In this document: positions 43,198 through 55,138 of the stretch, in pieces
Numbering within the stretch: the stretch's first letter is position 1
How the letters are laid out: the number at the start of each line of letters is the position of its first letter
NCBI RefSeq assembly: GCF_019320115.1
Contig: NC_089588.1
Location: 116,346,123-116,410,122, forward strand
DNA: 64,000 nucleotides
Source of the DNA: Miscanthus floridulus
Taxonomy: Eukaryota > Streptophyta > Magnoliopsida > Poales > Poaceae
Direction: 5' to 3'
Made by a program: the position numbers and the translations under genes
Notes under the pieces: generated by a model
Told to the model about the DNA's origin: nothing
The model's database searches: none
The model's input: the letters and a program-made list of their open reading frames with translations, nothing else

Positions 43198-45655
43198 TCA
43201 GTGAACCGTCAATCCGAAAACCTCTGTCATATCATTATCCTCCTTCTCCATGCCAGCTGGCAGCCCCCAATAAAAACAGTACACGAGGTTTGCCAGCATG
43301 ATCTCAACAGTAGCCAACCCAAAGTTGATGCCAGGGCACATCCTTCGACCGGCTCCAAATGGTATGAACTGAAAATCATTCCCCTTCAAGTCGATGCTCG
43401 TGGCGCTACCACCGTCCCTGAACCTCTCTGGCATGAACTTCTCCACTTTCCCCCATGACTCTAGATGTCTACAGACAGCCCAAGCGTTGATGACGACTCG
43501 AGTTCGAGAGGGGATTGTATACCCATCGATGTTACAATCCACCATGGACTGGTGAGGCAAGAGTAGTGGGGCAGGTGGGTGTAACCTTAGCGTCTCCTTC
43601 ACAACAGCTCTCAGATAGGCCAGGCTATCTAGGTTCTCTTCCTTGACCATTTCCTGTCCATTTGGTGTCTTGCTCCTTACCTCAGGTCTTGTAGCTTTGT
43701 CATGAGGTGAGGGTGGCACATGAGCTCTACCATGGCAAGTTCAAGGACCAAGAATGATGTGCTGGTTCCCGCATTGAACATGTCCTGGGTGTGGGTAATT
43801 TAGGATAAGTATGCCAATCGAAAATGACACAATCTATAATAGATCTACTTTTGTTGTCTAAAGAAAATGTTAATATCGGTACCTACGAGTCACTCACCAT
43901 CAAGACATCCTTGATATGGTCCCTGGTGATACTGTACTCTTGCTGAACAGAGAGCATCACGTCAACAAAGTCTGTGCCCTCTTCTTGCTCAGCTAGGTCG
44001 CCACAGCGATCATTGAAGCTTCACCTCTCATGGTCGCTTATGATATTTTCAAGTACCTCGTCCCATCATTCATGCGTCTCGTCTGGCTTTCTGCTCTCAA
44101 ACCTGGTGAACATACCTAGAGAGTTCACTAGCCCTGGGAAATAGTTTTCTAGGCTAAACCCTGCATACAGGGTAGAGTTCATCTCAATCAGCTCCCAGAG
44201 GGTCTTGTTCCGGCCGTCTTGCCTGAAGAACTTGCCCGACACCACGCAGCACACGATGTCATTGGTGAACGTGTCCATCGCGTCGCTCATGTCTACTGCC
44301 ATGCCTGCAGCCATGGCCTCCTTCAGCTTGGTCATGACTAGGCGCACCTAGTATTAACAAAATGAATGAAATATTATTACATATGGAAAGAATTTTATGT
44401 GACCGATCGCGTGACGCGCGCCCGAGCCCGTGCCGGAGAGGAAGAAGAAGGTGGCCAGGGTTCCGGTGAGGGTCGCTGATGTTGGAGAACGGAAGCTCAC
44501 CGGCATTAGGATTTCAAGGTAAGGAGATCTCCTCACCAGTAGGCTTAGAAGCGGTTTCGGGGGCAGCGGCGGGGAAATGGCGGTGGAGGCGGGCTAGACT
44601 GCGCCAGGGTGGGGCGACGGGGTAGTAGGAGACAGTGGTTGGACTGGGCTAGCAGCGTGGGGCGGAGCTCCCTAGGCCTTGCCCTGTGATCAGGGGAGGG
44701 CGGGGTTGAGGGACAGGGACGGCAGGTGGGTGGTGTGACGCGGTGAGGTATTGGGAGCGGCCGGTCACTGGTGCTGGGGGCGGTGGGAGCGAGGACGAGG
44801 AAGACGCCACTGGGGAGATGCCCTGTGGTGAGGGGAGGGCATGGTCGAGGAGGCAGCGGCGGGAGGTTGGTGGGGTGGCAATGCGGTGGGAGCGCCGGCT
44901 GCGGGCGGTGGATGGGAGAGGGTGGGGACAGCGGAGGAAGGGTGTGTGGAGGGTATGACGCGAGGAGGAAGAAGGATCACGCGTGCGGGCCTGCGTGGCA
45001 CGCTCCTCTATTGCATGACTGGTCGCGCAATTTCAGCCTGCCATTACATAGGGCCAGAATTCATGCATTCTCTTTCATCCCCTACTATACCTAATAATAA
45101 CCTTCCGATAAAATAAGCTGTTACCTCCTCTTGGCGGGCTTGAGGAAACGAGTTCACCTTCTTGATGGTGAAGAGGTGCGTGGCGACAAGCTTTTTACTT
45201 TCCACCAATAATCGCCGTAAGGACCAAAACCGATTGTCGATGACCTGTACAGGAAGTTGTGCAGGACCTTGGACGTCGGCAGCGAGGCGAAGATGTGGTC
45301 AAGCGTGTGTAGGACCGCCGGTGCCGCGCGCGGGGAGGAGGCGACGAGGTTGGGGACGCTGCTGAGTTGAAGGGGCATGAGGCCGCCGCCACGGTCATGC
45401 TTGGTGGCAAGGTCATGGCGGCAGACGTGTTGGAGATCGCCGATGCGTTGCAGGTGGCCGATGATCGGCAGCCTCCCTGGAGGTGACGGCAGGAGAGGAT
45501 TCGACTGCTTCGTTTCGTCGTCGCTGGCGTTGGGGGGTTGGTGGAGGCGTCAGGAGATGACAGGTAGCAGCACTAGCATGAGAGGCACGACGACGAACCA
45601 AAGTTGCCATTGTGATACTAGTGGCATCCTAGTGGACACCAGCATAAACTGGTAC
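43198..45655 (-). pseudogene. CYP71-type cytochrome P450 pseudogene, most complete copy
   Basis: Reading leftward: exon 1 from about 45655 to 45125, intron 45124-44348 (GT-AG), exon 2 44347-43898, intron 43897-43785 (GT-AG), exon 3 43784-43198. Exon 1 has the membrane anchor and proline hinge. Exon 3 begins with the I-helix oxygen-binding region (DMFNAGTSTS) and has the K-helix ExxR (KETLRLHPPAP), the PERF motif and the haem loop FGAGRRMCPG with its cysteine. Such enzymes are ER-bound monooxygenases of specialised metabolism; the substrate is unknown. Breaks: a stop in the anchor region, a frame shift after WWKVK, two stops in exon 2 near 44065 and 44020, and a frame shift early in exon 3 near 43680. 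It is therefore a pseudogene, although the splice sites survive. Confidence 0.93.
44348..45124 (-). other. Extra 777-bp intron or insertion in the P450 pseudogene
   Basis: Splits the RQEE / VRLVMTKL junction exactly between GT and AG. The middle (about 44400-45000) is GC-rich, unlike the flanks. CYP71 genes usually have one intron at the later, I-helix position, so this may be a lineage-specific intron or captured DNA. Open frames inside do not resemble proteins. Confidence 0.5.
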
Positions 45656-46734
45656 ACTACGTGCAACAAGTGAAGAGCCGCAATGGATAGATGGTTAGTT
45701 CTTCCTGCTTCCCGGTAGAGCGACGACGAGTGTTCTGTGCAGTGCTGCAAATGCTTTGTTCTTAAAATAACTGGCGCACATGCACGTACAACAATATGAA
45801 CTATGGATAGCTACGACAAAAATATCTAGGTTGTCAAGTTCAGCACGAGTTTTTTTTGTCTACTTGTTAGTTTGTTGTTTATTTTCCCCTTTCGTGCCAT
45901 GATTGGTGACCATTTTGGAATAGATAGACTCAGAACAATGGTCTTGGCCACGAAAGGTCGACACCTATACACCTCCGTGACCCATGATTGGTGATTTTGT
46001 GCGTTTTGGCCACGAAAGCCGGACACCTACACCTAGCTCGGTGATCTATGATTGTGTGCTGAATTTGTGCACATGAATTCATTTGATGTAAAAATTCTCT
46101 CGGCTCCTGCCCTGTCTATCATCTAGCCTTGGAACACCCACGTATCCTTCGTCCCTGCCTGCTACCAAATTTACTGCCATTCAATCCTCGTGCTCTAATT
46201 GCATAGGCCTCATTGGTTTCCATGTCACCACTGCTTGCAGCAACCTTCATTTGTTCTCCTTCCAATCAGCTACCTTTAATTTCATTCAGCCCCATCTGTT
46301 CACCTCCACACTGTTGCTTTGTCATGTAACATTTTGTGTTGTGGTATGGCATCCTTGAAGAATATGGTTTTATGAATGGTAACATATGGCGGACATTTCC
46401 ATTGGTAACTGACAATTGAAACTTGACTGCGAATGAAGGAAAGGCGAATGAATTTTAAAATTTGTTGATTCATGTCAAAATTAAGAAAAACATATGAGAA
46501 TAAATGGACAGAAAGTTGCCCCCCCCCCCACCCAACCGATGGAAAGTTGATTCAAGTGGTAATGTAGCGCATGTTTTGTACTCTTCATGTTCAACCTAAG
46601 GGAGTCACTACTTTGCTAGTAAAATCATATATAATTTGTGTCCCATTTCCTAGGACATGCCTACCCCTCCTCTTGACCCAAGCCTATGTCCCCAGCGCTC
46701 CACGACACCGCTGCCACCTCTCCATCCACCAGCA

Positions 46735-47381
46735 TGATGATGAAGTCAACATCTAGCGCCACGTTTGGCGCCCTCATTAACGGGCCTCCTCTGGATCGAA
46801 TCTCACACCAACATTCTGCGTCCCGTTGAACATGACCATCATCGTCAAGTCCCTTGTGCTGATCACCCTCGAGTTGAAGCTACCTGACTTCACCTGCTGG
46901 TTAGCCTTCTTCCTCTCCTTGTCCGGCAAATTTGGGCTTCACCCGTACATCCACGGTATGGTGGCTTCATGTCCCGATGACCCATCTTGGCGGCGACTTG
47001 CTCCTATGTCCACAACTGACTCCTAAGCTCTGTTGTGAATGACGTTCTTTGCCTCGCCCTTGAGATGGACCAAATGGCCCGCCAGCTCTAGAATGCCATC
47101 GAGGGCCTCTTCCATGATAACAAGGCTCCCTGTGTCGTCTTCCTCAATCATGAGTTCCAGTCCATGACTCTGGGTGTCACGTCTCCATCGATGAGTATTG
47201 CTAGAAGAAAAAGGCTACCACTGATGCGCTCCATAATGCTGGCCACACCGTCCTTTGACTCATAGCTCGTCCTCAACCTGTTGTGTGGCCTCAACACTCG
47301 GTTCTCCAGCACGACTGACAATACCATCGACTCTAATCTACTGCCTGACTACGCCATGGCTTGCGAGAAGCTGGTTCTCAA
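46735..47381 (+). pseudogene. Copia gag relic in U4
   Basis: Same decayed copia Gag N-terminal half as in U1-U3 (LELKLPDFTCW, GKFGLHPYIHG), stopping at the TRIM. Confidence 0.72.
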
Positions 47382-47665
47382 TGTTGGGGTTTAGTCCCAC
47401 ATCATGTAGCGATGGTGAGGGAGCACAACATATAAGTTGGGAGAAGTCCCCACCTATCAGGCTAGTCTTTTGGGTTGAGCAAAGTCATGGGCCTTATATG
47501 TTGTTAGCTTCGGTGGACCTTGGGACCTATGCGAGCGTAGGCTCGTGGTAACGAGCCGAGACAGGTTCAAGCCAGCTCCAAGATCGAGAACTCAGTGGTT
47601 ACCACCGGTTCCAATATCAGAGCTAGTACCCAAGTACAGAAAAAGCTAAACCCGATAAAAAATCT
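47382..47665 (+). mobile_element. TRIM in U4, truncated
   Basis: One LTR from 47382 (CTCAA target copy at 47377-47381) plus the start of the internal region. As in U1, the primer-binding site is partly deleted (TTCCAATATCAGAGC). Confidence 0.83.
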
Positions 47666-48247
47666 GTTGCCCATCCTAGGGCCAACGGCTAGGTCAAACG
47701 GGCGAACGACATGATCCTTGATGCCCTCAAAAAGAGGCTATATCAGAAAGAAGAAAAGTATCCAGGCAGATGACTCAAAGAGCTACCAGCTATGGTCTGG
47801 GGACTGCGCACTCAAGCTAGTCGCAGCACCGGTGTGTCTCCATATTTCTTGGTCTACGGCTCAAAAGCCATACTACTAGCGAACATTGCCTTGTGAGCAC
47901 CTAGGGTGGAAAATTATGATGAAGAGCAAGCCATAGATGTTCAGACAGAGGACATCGACAGGGCCGAGGAGGAACGCCTGATCACCTGCGTCCATACAGC
48001 CAAATATCTAGAAGGCTTGTGGAGGTACTACAACTGCAACATCAAAGGTCGTTCATTTGCTGTCGGCGACCTCGTTCTCCATAGAAAACAAAAAACTGAA
48101 GGGATGCACAAGCTCTCCTCCCCCTAGGAAGGGCGTTATGTCATCAAAGAGGTTACCCGACCAGGGTGTTATCGCCTATGTGACTTAGACATAAGCGATG
48201 TCCCCAATTCATGGCACATCGAGCACCTTATACGTTTCTATCCTTGA
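47666..48247 (+). pseudogene. Old Ty3/gypsy pol relic, integrase end (copy B)
   Basis: Translation shows the end of an integrase core (AHPRANG then VKRAND, with the expected catalytic glutamate replaced by lysine) and the C-terminal part through WHIEHLIRFYP. At least four in-frame stops. It is a longer version of 1-162. Positions 48248-48410 hold no gene. Confidence 0.85.
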
Positions 48248-48410
48248 AACGTTCTAGATATATACTCTCCACTTCATGATGAATAAAGTTTTGGTCTCCA
48301 TAAATTGTCTCCATTTTTTTCTCCATTATGATTTAATGTCCACTTACAATCGCCGAGCTCTAAGCTACTCCTTAACGAACTCCAGTACGAGATCGCCATA
48401 ACTGCTCAGC

Positions 48411-48695
48411 CACGTTTCTCCAAATCTCCAACGTATTTCACCGAACAAGTTTCTCCAAATCGCCGACCACGTTTCTCCAAATCTCCAACATATTTCGCCG
48501 AACAAGTTTCTCCAAATCGCCGACCACGTTTCTCCAAATCTCCAACGTATTTCACCGAACAAGTTTGTCCAAATCTTCGACCACGTTTTTCCAAATCTCC
48601 AACGTATTTCGCCGAACAACTTTCTCTAAATCACTGACCACGTTTCTCCAAATCTCCAACATATTTCGCCGAACAACTTTCTCCAAATCACCAAT
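48411..48695 (+). repeat. 57-bp minisatellite (copy B)
   Basis: Five units starting at 48411, 48468, 48525, 48582 and 48639; uninterrupted counterpart of the array in copy A. Confidence 0.92.
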
Positions 48696-48704
48696 CGCCG
48701 AGCA

Positions 48705-49200
48705 GCACACATCTTGTCTCTACGCTCTATGGAGAAGACCAAGTCTCTAATCTCTCCCTACACATGCTACGGGCTCCGTGCTCTGCGTTATGGGTGGTCG
48801 GCTGTGGTTCCTTGGTCACGCCTATTCCTCCTACACATGCACGAGCTCTACGCTCGACGTTATGGACTATGGGCTAGCCAAGGCCAAGAGCACAATAGAG
48901 AACTAACTGCTCGGATGCCACTAATACCATGTTTATCTCCAAATTATTTCGCCAACCGCTGAGCAGCACACATTCTACTCCTTTCTCTGTGGAGAAGACC
49001 CAGTCTCCGATCTCTCCCTACACGTGCTACGGGCTCTACGCTCTGCGTTATGGGTGGTCGGCTATGGTTCCTTGGTCATGCCTGTTCCTCTTACACGTGC
49101 ACAGGCTCCGCGCTCAACATTATGGACAATGGGCTAGCTAAGGCCAAAGAGTTCAGTAACGAACTAACTGCTCGGACGCTATTTATACCATGCACAATTG
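48705..49200 (+). repeat. Two direct repeats of about 258 bp (copy B)
   Basis: Counterpart of 13104-13600, with units starting near 48705 and 48963. No gene; the stretch to 49340 is also empty. Confidence 0.8.
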
Positions 49201-49339
49201 CGTTAGGGTTAATATTCTAATGATTTTTCACCGTAATACCAGCAAAAACATGCACATGTCAACAATTATACATATACATAAATGTTTGTTTGTGCCCTTG
49301 CACATTCTAACTACTTTCTCTAGTTAATACAGTGTGACT

Positions 49340-52300
49340 CTCCAAGCAGATCACTGAGCTTCGCCATCGCCGTCCGTCTCGCTGAACAGGTCAATGTTAC
49401 CGGCCAGCTTATTCACGGCGTCCTCCACCTCATCCTCCAGTTACTGGTGCTTCGCCTTGCCCATCCCTTCAGTGAATCCGGCCCCTATCACCTGAAGGTC
49501 AATGGCTGGATAGTGGGACCAAACCACCGCAAGGGCATGGGTAATGGTAGTCACAATGGCGTCGTGGTTGAAGCCCTTGAAATTTTCCCACGCTGCCTTG
49601 CACCTCTAGATGATGGTGTCCAAACATGGCAGTCTGCCATTGGGTTGAGGAGCCGCCTCTAGGTCGACGCAGTTGAGCACCGGTTTAACTCCAGCGATTA
49701 CGGTGTCGAACTTGTTGCTTTTGGTCCTGGCCTCCTACACCAGCACATCAAATTGTGCCTTGACCCTCTGACGGTAGTCTGCAAGCATTTCAAGGTTCCA
49801 TCAAGCAAGGAACTACTTCAACAGTAACTCTAACCAGGAAGTACACACCTTTTAGCTCCTCGGCCAGTTTGTCTGCTCGCCATGTCTCCTTCGCCTTCTC
49901 CTCTCAGAGTTGGTTGACGGCTTGGTGCAGCTGGCCAAGCTTCGCATCTTGCTCTACAAGCAAAACAGTCATCAACAAAGATATGGTTGTTCAATAATAC
50001 AAAGCACGTTCGTCGATATGTCGTACTTGTTTCCTACTCAGATACGTTTCTGAGCTACTCGGACTTCCGCTCCAGCTGCTCGGAAGCACTCGACAGCTGC
50101 TCGGAGATAGTGGCCAGCTGCTTAGACTTGCCACGCAGCTGCTCGAACATGGTCACCAGCTGCTCTGATAGGACGCCCTTCTGATACTCCAGGTCCCGCA
50201 TGTTGGACTCAGAAAGGTCTCGCTTGCGCTAGGCCTTCTAGATATTCTTCTCCATAAGGTTCATCACCTCCTTTGGTTTTTTGTTCTTCTTGGCAAGGGG
50301 CGCCATCCTCTTTATCAGCTGGCGCCGCTGCTCAGTAGTTTGAGTTATCCCCTACAAAAACGCCAAGATTATGAAGAAGAACAATCTCCAACGACAAAAA
50401 TGAACATTACAGATGCAGTACTAACCTTGATCTATTTCATCACTCCAGTAAGGGCAGAGTCCAATCTCTTTAGCTCCGTGGTGGTGTCCTCCTCCTCAAC
50501 AACTACCACAACATCGGTGCGTCTACGAAGGATTCGGATAGCTTGGGGTCGAGGTTCTTCATGTTCGATCTCTTCCACCTCGCCCTCCTCCACCTTGGCT
50601 GGAGGCACCACCAGGGGGCTCCGTGGCCAGACAGTGGGTCCGACCATGCCCTGAGATGCCTCGGGAGGCATTAGCTGCTCCTTAGGCACCACAGGCTTAG
50701 CCGCCCTCGACTCAAGCATGGCACTGACATCTCCTACATTTGCCGTTGAAGACCCGGCGTTTTCTGGCATTGCCCCGGGCATCGTTGCCGAACCATCCGC
50801 TGTCGGCGCTAAGTGTTCTCCGTCGCCAAGTTCACCAGCAGCGGTAGTCGACTCCTCTGCAGGCCATCGAGCACCTAGGGACTTCGAGACAGGGTCCACT
50901 GGCATCTCTTCTGCCATGGGGCCAGCCTTCGTTTGCTCGTCAGTCTAGATGGGTGGGGCCGGATACTCCGTACGCCTTGCTCTACATCAGATCAGATCGT
51001 CACTCGCTAAAAAAGGATAAGGATATGACAACCAAATAACTCCAAGATAAGGGTACTTACGCAGCGGTTTTTTGATAGATTTTTCTAAACCGATGCTGCC
51101 TACCCGAGCTCCTAGCCGTGGCCTTGGGGTTGACGCCTGCGACTTGGGGTGGAGGTGCTGTAGTCTTCGCCATCGGCCTCTCCTTCGCCCGCTGCTCTGG
51201 GCTCACTTCGCTTGCTGCTTGGGGACTCCCTCTGCCCACTGCTCTGGGGCTCCCCTCATGTGCTGCTCGGAGACTCCCTCTGCCCGCCGCTCCGGGGCTC
51301 CCCTCGCCTGCTGCTCGGGGACTCCCTTCGCCTGCTGCTCGAGGACTCCCTTTGCTTGCTGCTCGAGGGCTCCCATCACCTGCTATTGGGGGACTTCCTA
51401 CCCTTCCGTTGATTGTTCCTCCAAGCATGCTGCGCGGAGGCGCCTTCATGCTAGGTGGAGGAGCAACTAGAACTTCGTCATCATTCGACCACTCAAACAT
51501 TGTGGTACTCCACGTTCGAGTGGTCTGGTCATCACCAAGCGAGATGCCACCCGGCTTAAGGGGGGCAGCACTCGCCATCTTTCTCTTCTTCTAGGCTAGC
51601 TCGTCTGCCGCTACCCTCTTCCCCTAGATTTTCTCTGACACCAGGGATGGACTCACTGATGAGATGCTGACGGCTCCCTCTTCAGGCTGTTTCAATGGCC
51701 GGGCATCTACTACCTGCGGCCAATCTCCCCTCGGCACGCCCAAGAAGTACACCACCCTTTCCTATGAATGGATCTTTGTATAAGTGAATCAGTCCACTGC
51801 TCAACAATGACAGAAGATCAAAAATGTCAGGAACACACAATTGAGATATTTATCTAGGGATGTAGATTTTTGCAGTGAAAGGGTCTCGTCTGCCCTAGCA
51901 AATGGAGCGAATTGCTCTACAACCCGCTCTTGCACTATGTCCCTCGACAACATCTCTATCCTCTCCCAGGTACCGTCGGTCTCCCCGTTGAAATCAAAGG
52001 CTGTGTGAGCCATCTCCTCTCAGGGCTGCACGCGATGCACTATAAAGCTTGTCACCACCAATCCACCGTTGGTCTTCACACCCTTTATTAAGCCAAGGAG
52101 CTCCCTCACTTGCTCCATATCAGCGCTGCTTGGCATCTCCGACCAGCTCTTCTGGCTCTCCGGTATGTGGTTGGCATCGCAGCGGACGACAGGGTGGCTC
52201 TACTTCATATAAAACCACCTGGCGTTCCACCCCTTCAGCGATGTGTTTAGTGGCACAGTAAGGTACTCGCCCGCCATTCCATCGCGTAGCTAAAGATACA

Positions 52301-52754
52301 CTCCGCCGACCACCTTGGAACCACCGCCGCCTCTTTTCTTCAGCCAGAACAGGTGATGGAAGAAGTTGAAGTGGGGAAGGATTCTGAGATACGACTCATA
52401 GAAATGGATGAAGATAGAAATGTACAATATGATGTTTGGGTGGAGGTTGCACAGACTAACTCTCCAGAACTCCATCAAATCCCTCAAAAATGGGTGAACA
52501 GGAAAACCTAACCCGCGCCAAAAGTAGTCCTCAAATACCATAGCTTCATTGGTATGAGGCATGGGGAAGGGCTCACTGAGGGTCGGCCGCCATCTGGCGG
52601 TGACGCGGTCGGGAAGAACGCCTGCCTCCACCAATTTGTTGAGCTCCATCTCCCCTAAGCGCGACTGCACCCACTCTTCGTCATGATTGGCTCTAGCGCT
52701 CGCTTTCTTTGGGCTCGCCTTCTTTGGGTTCACAGCTCCCCTCTTCAGCACCAT
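49340..52754 (-). pseudogene. Antisense gene of the old gypsy element, Transposase_28-type (copy B)
   Basis: Better preserved than copy A: the first exon (52754-52290) stays open for 154 residues through LMEFWRVSLCNLHPN and the LKKRGGGG region. It then continues through the KSWSEMP / AFDFNGETDGT part (about 52200-51850), the SPRAA octapeptide repeats (51578-51057), the acidic exon (50917-50432) and the coiled-coil end. Frame breaks remain between the pieces, so it is called a pseudogene. It could be a multi-exon gene whose introns I cannot place with confidence. Confidence 0.73.
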
Positions 52755-53812
52755 CTCTCAGATCCGGATGAGGATTGGTGGTGAAAGTGCGCGTGGATGT
52801 GAATCTAGAAATGTGAGGGCTAAGGAAGAAGATGAAATGGCAAAGTGGCAAAGGTGGGAGCGCGGGATGCAGAGGCGCAGTTATAAAGCACTCCCCCACC
52901 TTTTCGCATTAGAGGGTTTTTGGGAAACCGTTCATGTGATTTGCGCCTCTCTAAATTCTCCGCAACAGCAAGGTGGGCCGTTACCTGGGCTTTCGCGTAA
53001 CCGCGGCCCATTTCGCTGATTTATCTCCACAATTTGTTACGGCTCACCGAATATTCGCTGACTTCTCCGCCAACCGTTATGGCTCAGTAATTACTACTGT
53101 ATAGCCATTACCCTAGTATTTTCTCCGTGATTTGTTTTCTCCAAGATTTCCTCTTGTGGCTCAGGGAATGTGTTAGCATTACATCTCGATTCCTCGCCGC
53201 ATTGGGGATTTTTCTTTAGTTGACTCTTGTTTCTGACCCTAGCACCACATGACTATGTCACCTACTATCAGGCTTGGGGGCTAAGTGGGCACACTTCACC
53301 TTGCGGTGAATGTGCTTTTTCTCATCTCGGGGCTACGCCCAAGGACTGACTACTTGCTTGGCTGGTCTTCTACTATTCTTCTACTTTGGACCCTAGCACC
53401 ACATGACTATGTCATCTACTATCAGGCTTGGGGACTAAGTGGGCACACTTCACCTCGCAGAGAATGTGTTTGCTTTATTTTGGAAGACTCCGTGCCTCTT
53501 AAAGCTGAAGAAGACTATCTCTTTTTCTCGTGGACGAACTCTAAGTGGGCACACTTGGTCCACTATGAAGAAATTTTCGATTCTGAACTTGAGCTCCTTA
53601 CACCCTAATGGCAAGCCGTACTTGGGTTACACTGCTCAGCTACGGTTCATGCTGCTCGGTGATGGTTCACGCTGCTCGGCAACTGCTCACAACTGCTCGA
53701 CAACTCATCATGATGGTCGGACCATGAGTCTGACTGCTCGGCTTTGTTCGCACCTACTTGGACAAGCTCAAGACGATGTTGCACAATGAGTACAAGGTGC
53801 TTGGGGACTAGC
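52755..53812. other. Non-coding 3' region of the old gypsy element (copy B)
   Basis: Counterpart of 17155-18212 with the same direct repeats (GACCCTAGCACCACATGACT near 53235 and 53390). No gene. Confidence 0.6.
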
Positions 53813-54282
53813 TGTGGGGGTATGACCCCGAATACCCATGGTAGACCACATGGGCTACGCCCCCTAGGGTGGCCCAGCCCGTGAGATTAAGCCTTGCGGG
53901 GCACGACTCTGCTTGGCGCCTCCCGCAAGATACTGGGAAGATATCCTAAAGATGCTACGAGATCTGTTAGGATACTTATGATCCCATGATTCCTGTAATC
54001 TATTATTACTTTTCGATTATCTCTCAGATCTAACCGACTTGTAACCCTACCCCCGGACTATATAAGGCGGGCAGGGACCCCTCTAAACTCACGTAGTATC
54101 ATACGATAGCCAATACAATCCAATAGACCATAGGAGTAGGGTATTATGTCATACTGATGGCCTGAACCTGTCTAACTCGTGTGTCTCTGTTCCCTTCTTG
54201 TTCTTGATTACACACCTCTCTGTCCATCAATCTACCTTCGTGGGATACCCCTCGGAGGACTGCAGACGATTATTTGTCAACA
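53813..54282 (+). repeat. 3' LTR of the old gypsy element (copy B)
   Basis: 470 bp, TGTGGGGG...TCAACA; counterpart of 18213-18683. Confidence 0.82.
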
Positions 54283-54837
54283 GTGTTCGTGATTCTTTTG
54301 GCTACAAATCTTTTGATTAGTTAATCTTTACTCATACTTGTTTATGGGATCACCATTCGCCCTTACGACAAATGCTCTAGTAGAAGGGCCCTAATAGAGA
54401 CGGATAACCCTTGTATACACACTAGAGTAGTAGTCAATAGCGTAGACGTGGTGTTTAGGCTGGAGGCTACCTTCATTTGCCTTGTACTCCATGGTTGAGA
54501 GGTAGGTGGCAGGTGCTGATAGCCCTGTCCATCCCTTGTAGTCCCCCACATCTAGGTACGACATAGAGCTACAGGCTAGAAATGCTTGGCAGACCAGGTG
54601 TTCTCCAGTGCCCGAAGTAAGTGAGTAAGAGTAGAGTTTGTCTATTTATAGACCCTATAACCAAAGTAATCCATCTCAACCTTTACCAACTTTATCCTTG
54701 TGTTGTCCTTGGACAAACTATCTAGAAGAGTACCTCCATTCCATGTGGAAAATATGATACCCTGAATATATACGGGTGAAATGCTACAACGGTAATTCCG
54801 TGCGCTTGCGGATTATTTCTGTATGCATTAAGAAATA
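54283..54837. other. Unclassified sequence between LTR and TRIM (copy B)
   Basis: Counterpart of 18684-19236; nothing recognised. Confidence 0.5.
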
Positions 54838-55138
54838 CCAAAAATCATGTAGAGATGGTGGGGGAGCACAACATATAAGGCGGGAGAAGCCCCTACCTAT
54901 CAGGCTAGTCTTTTGGGTTGAGCAAAGTCATGGGTCTTATATGTTTTCAGCTCCGGTGGACCCTAGGACATGTGGGAGCGTAGGCTTGTGGCAACGAGCC
55001 GGGCCAGCTTCAATCCAGATCCAAGATCAAGAACTTAGCAGTCACCACCGGTTCCAACAATTGGTATCAAAGACGGTACCCGAGGTCAGAAAAAGTTAAA
55101 CCCAATAAAAAAATCTTGAGCGTCACATATGTGGCGGA
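54838..55138 (+). mobile_element. TRIM left part (copy B)
   Basis: LTR to about 55059, then ATTGGTATCAAAG primer-binding site and partial internal region. Counterpart of 19237-19535. Confidence 0.8.

Larger units (their letters stand above)
38771..46639 (+). repeat. Tandem unit U3
   Basis: 7869 bp. Longer than U1 and U2 because it keeps the 3' part of the P450 pseudogene (42928-45100). Shorter by about 320 bp near 46431. Positions 45690-46639 hold no gene. Confidence 0.92.
46640..47665 (+). repeat. Tandem unit U4, truncated
   Basis: First 1026 bp of a unit, ending inside the TRIM internal region (AACCCGATAAAAAATCT) where the old gypsy pol relic begins. This border marks the end of the tandem array. 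Confidence 0.9.

Noticed and set aside
43198..43719. Functional short P450
   Set aside because: The frame holds only the C-terminal third; upstream exons carry stops and frame shifts, so it is part of a pseudogene.
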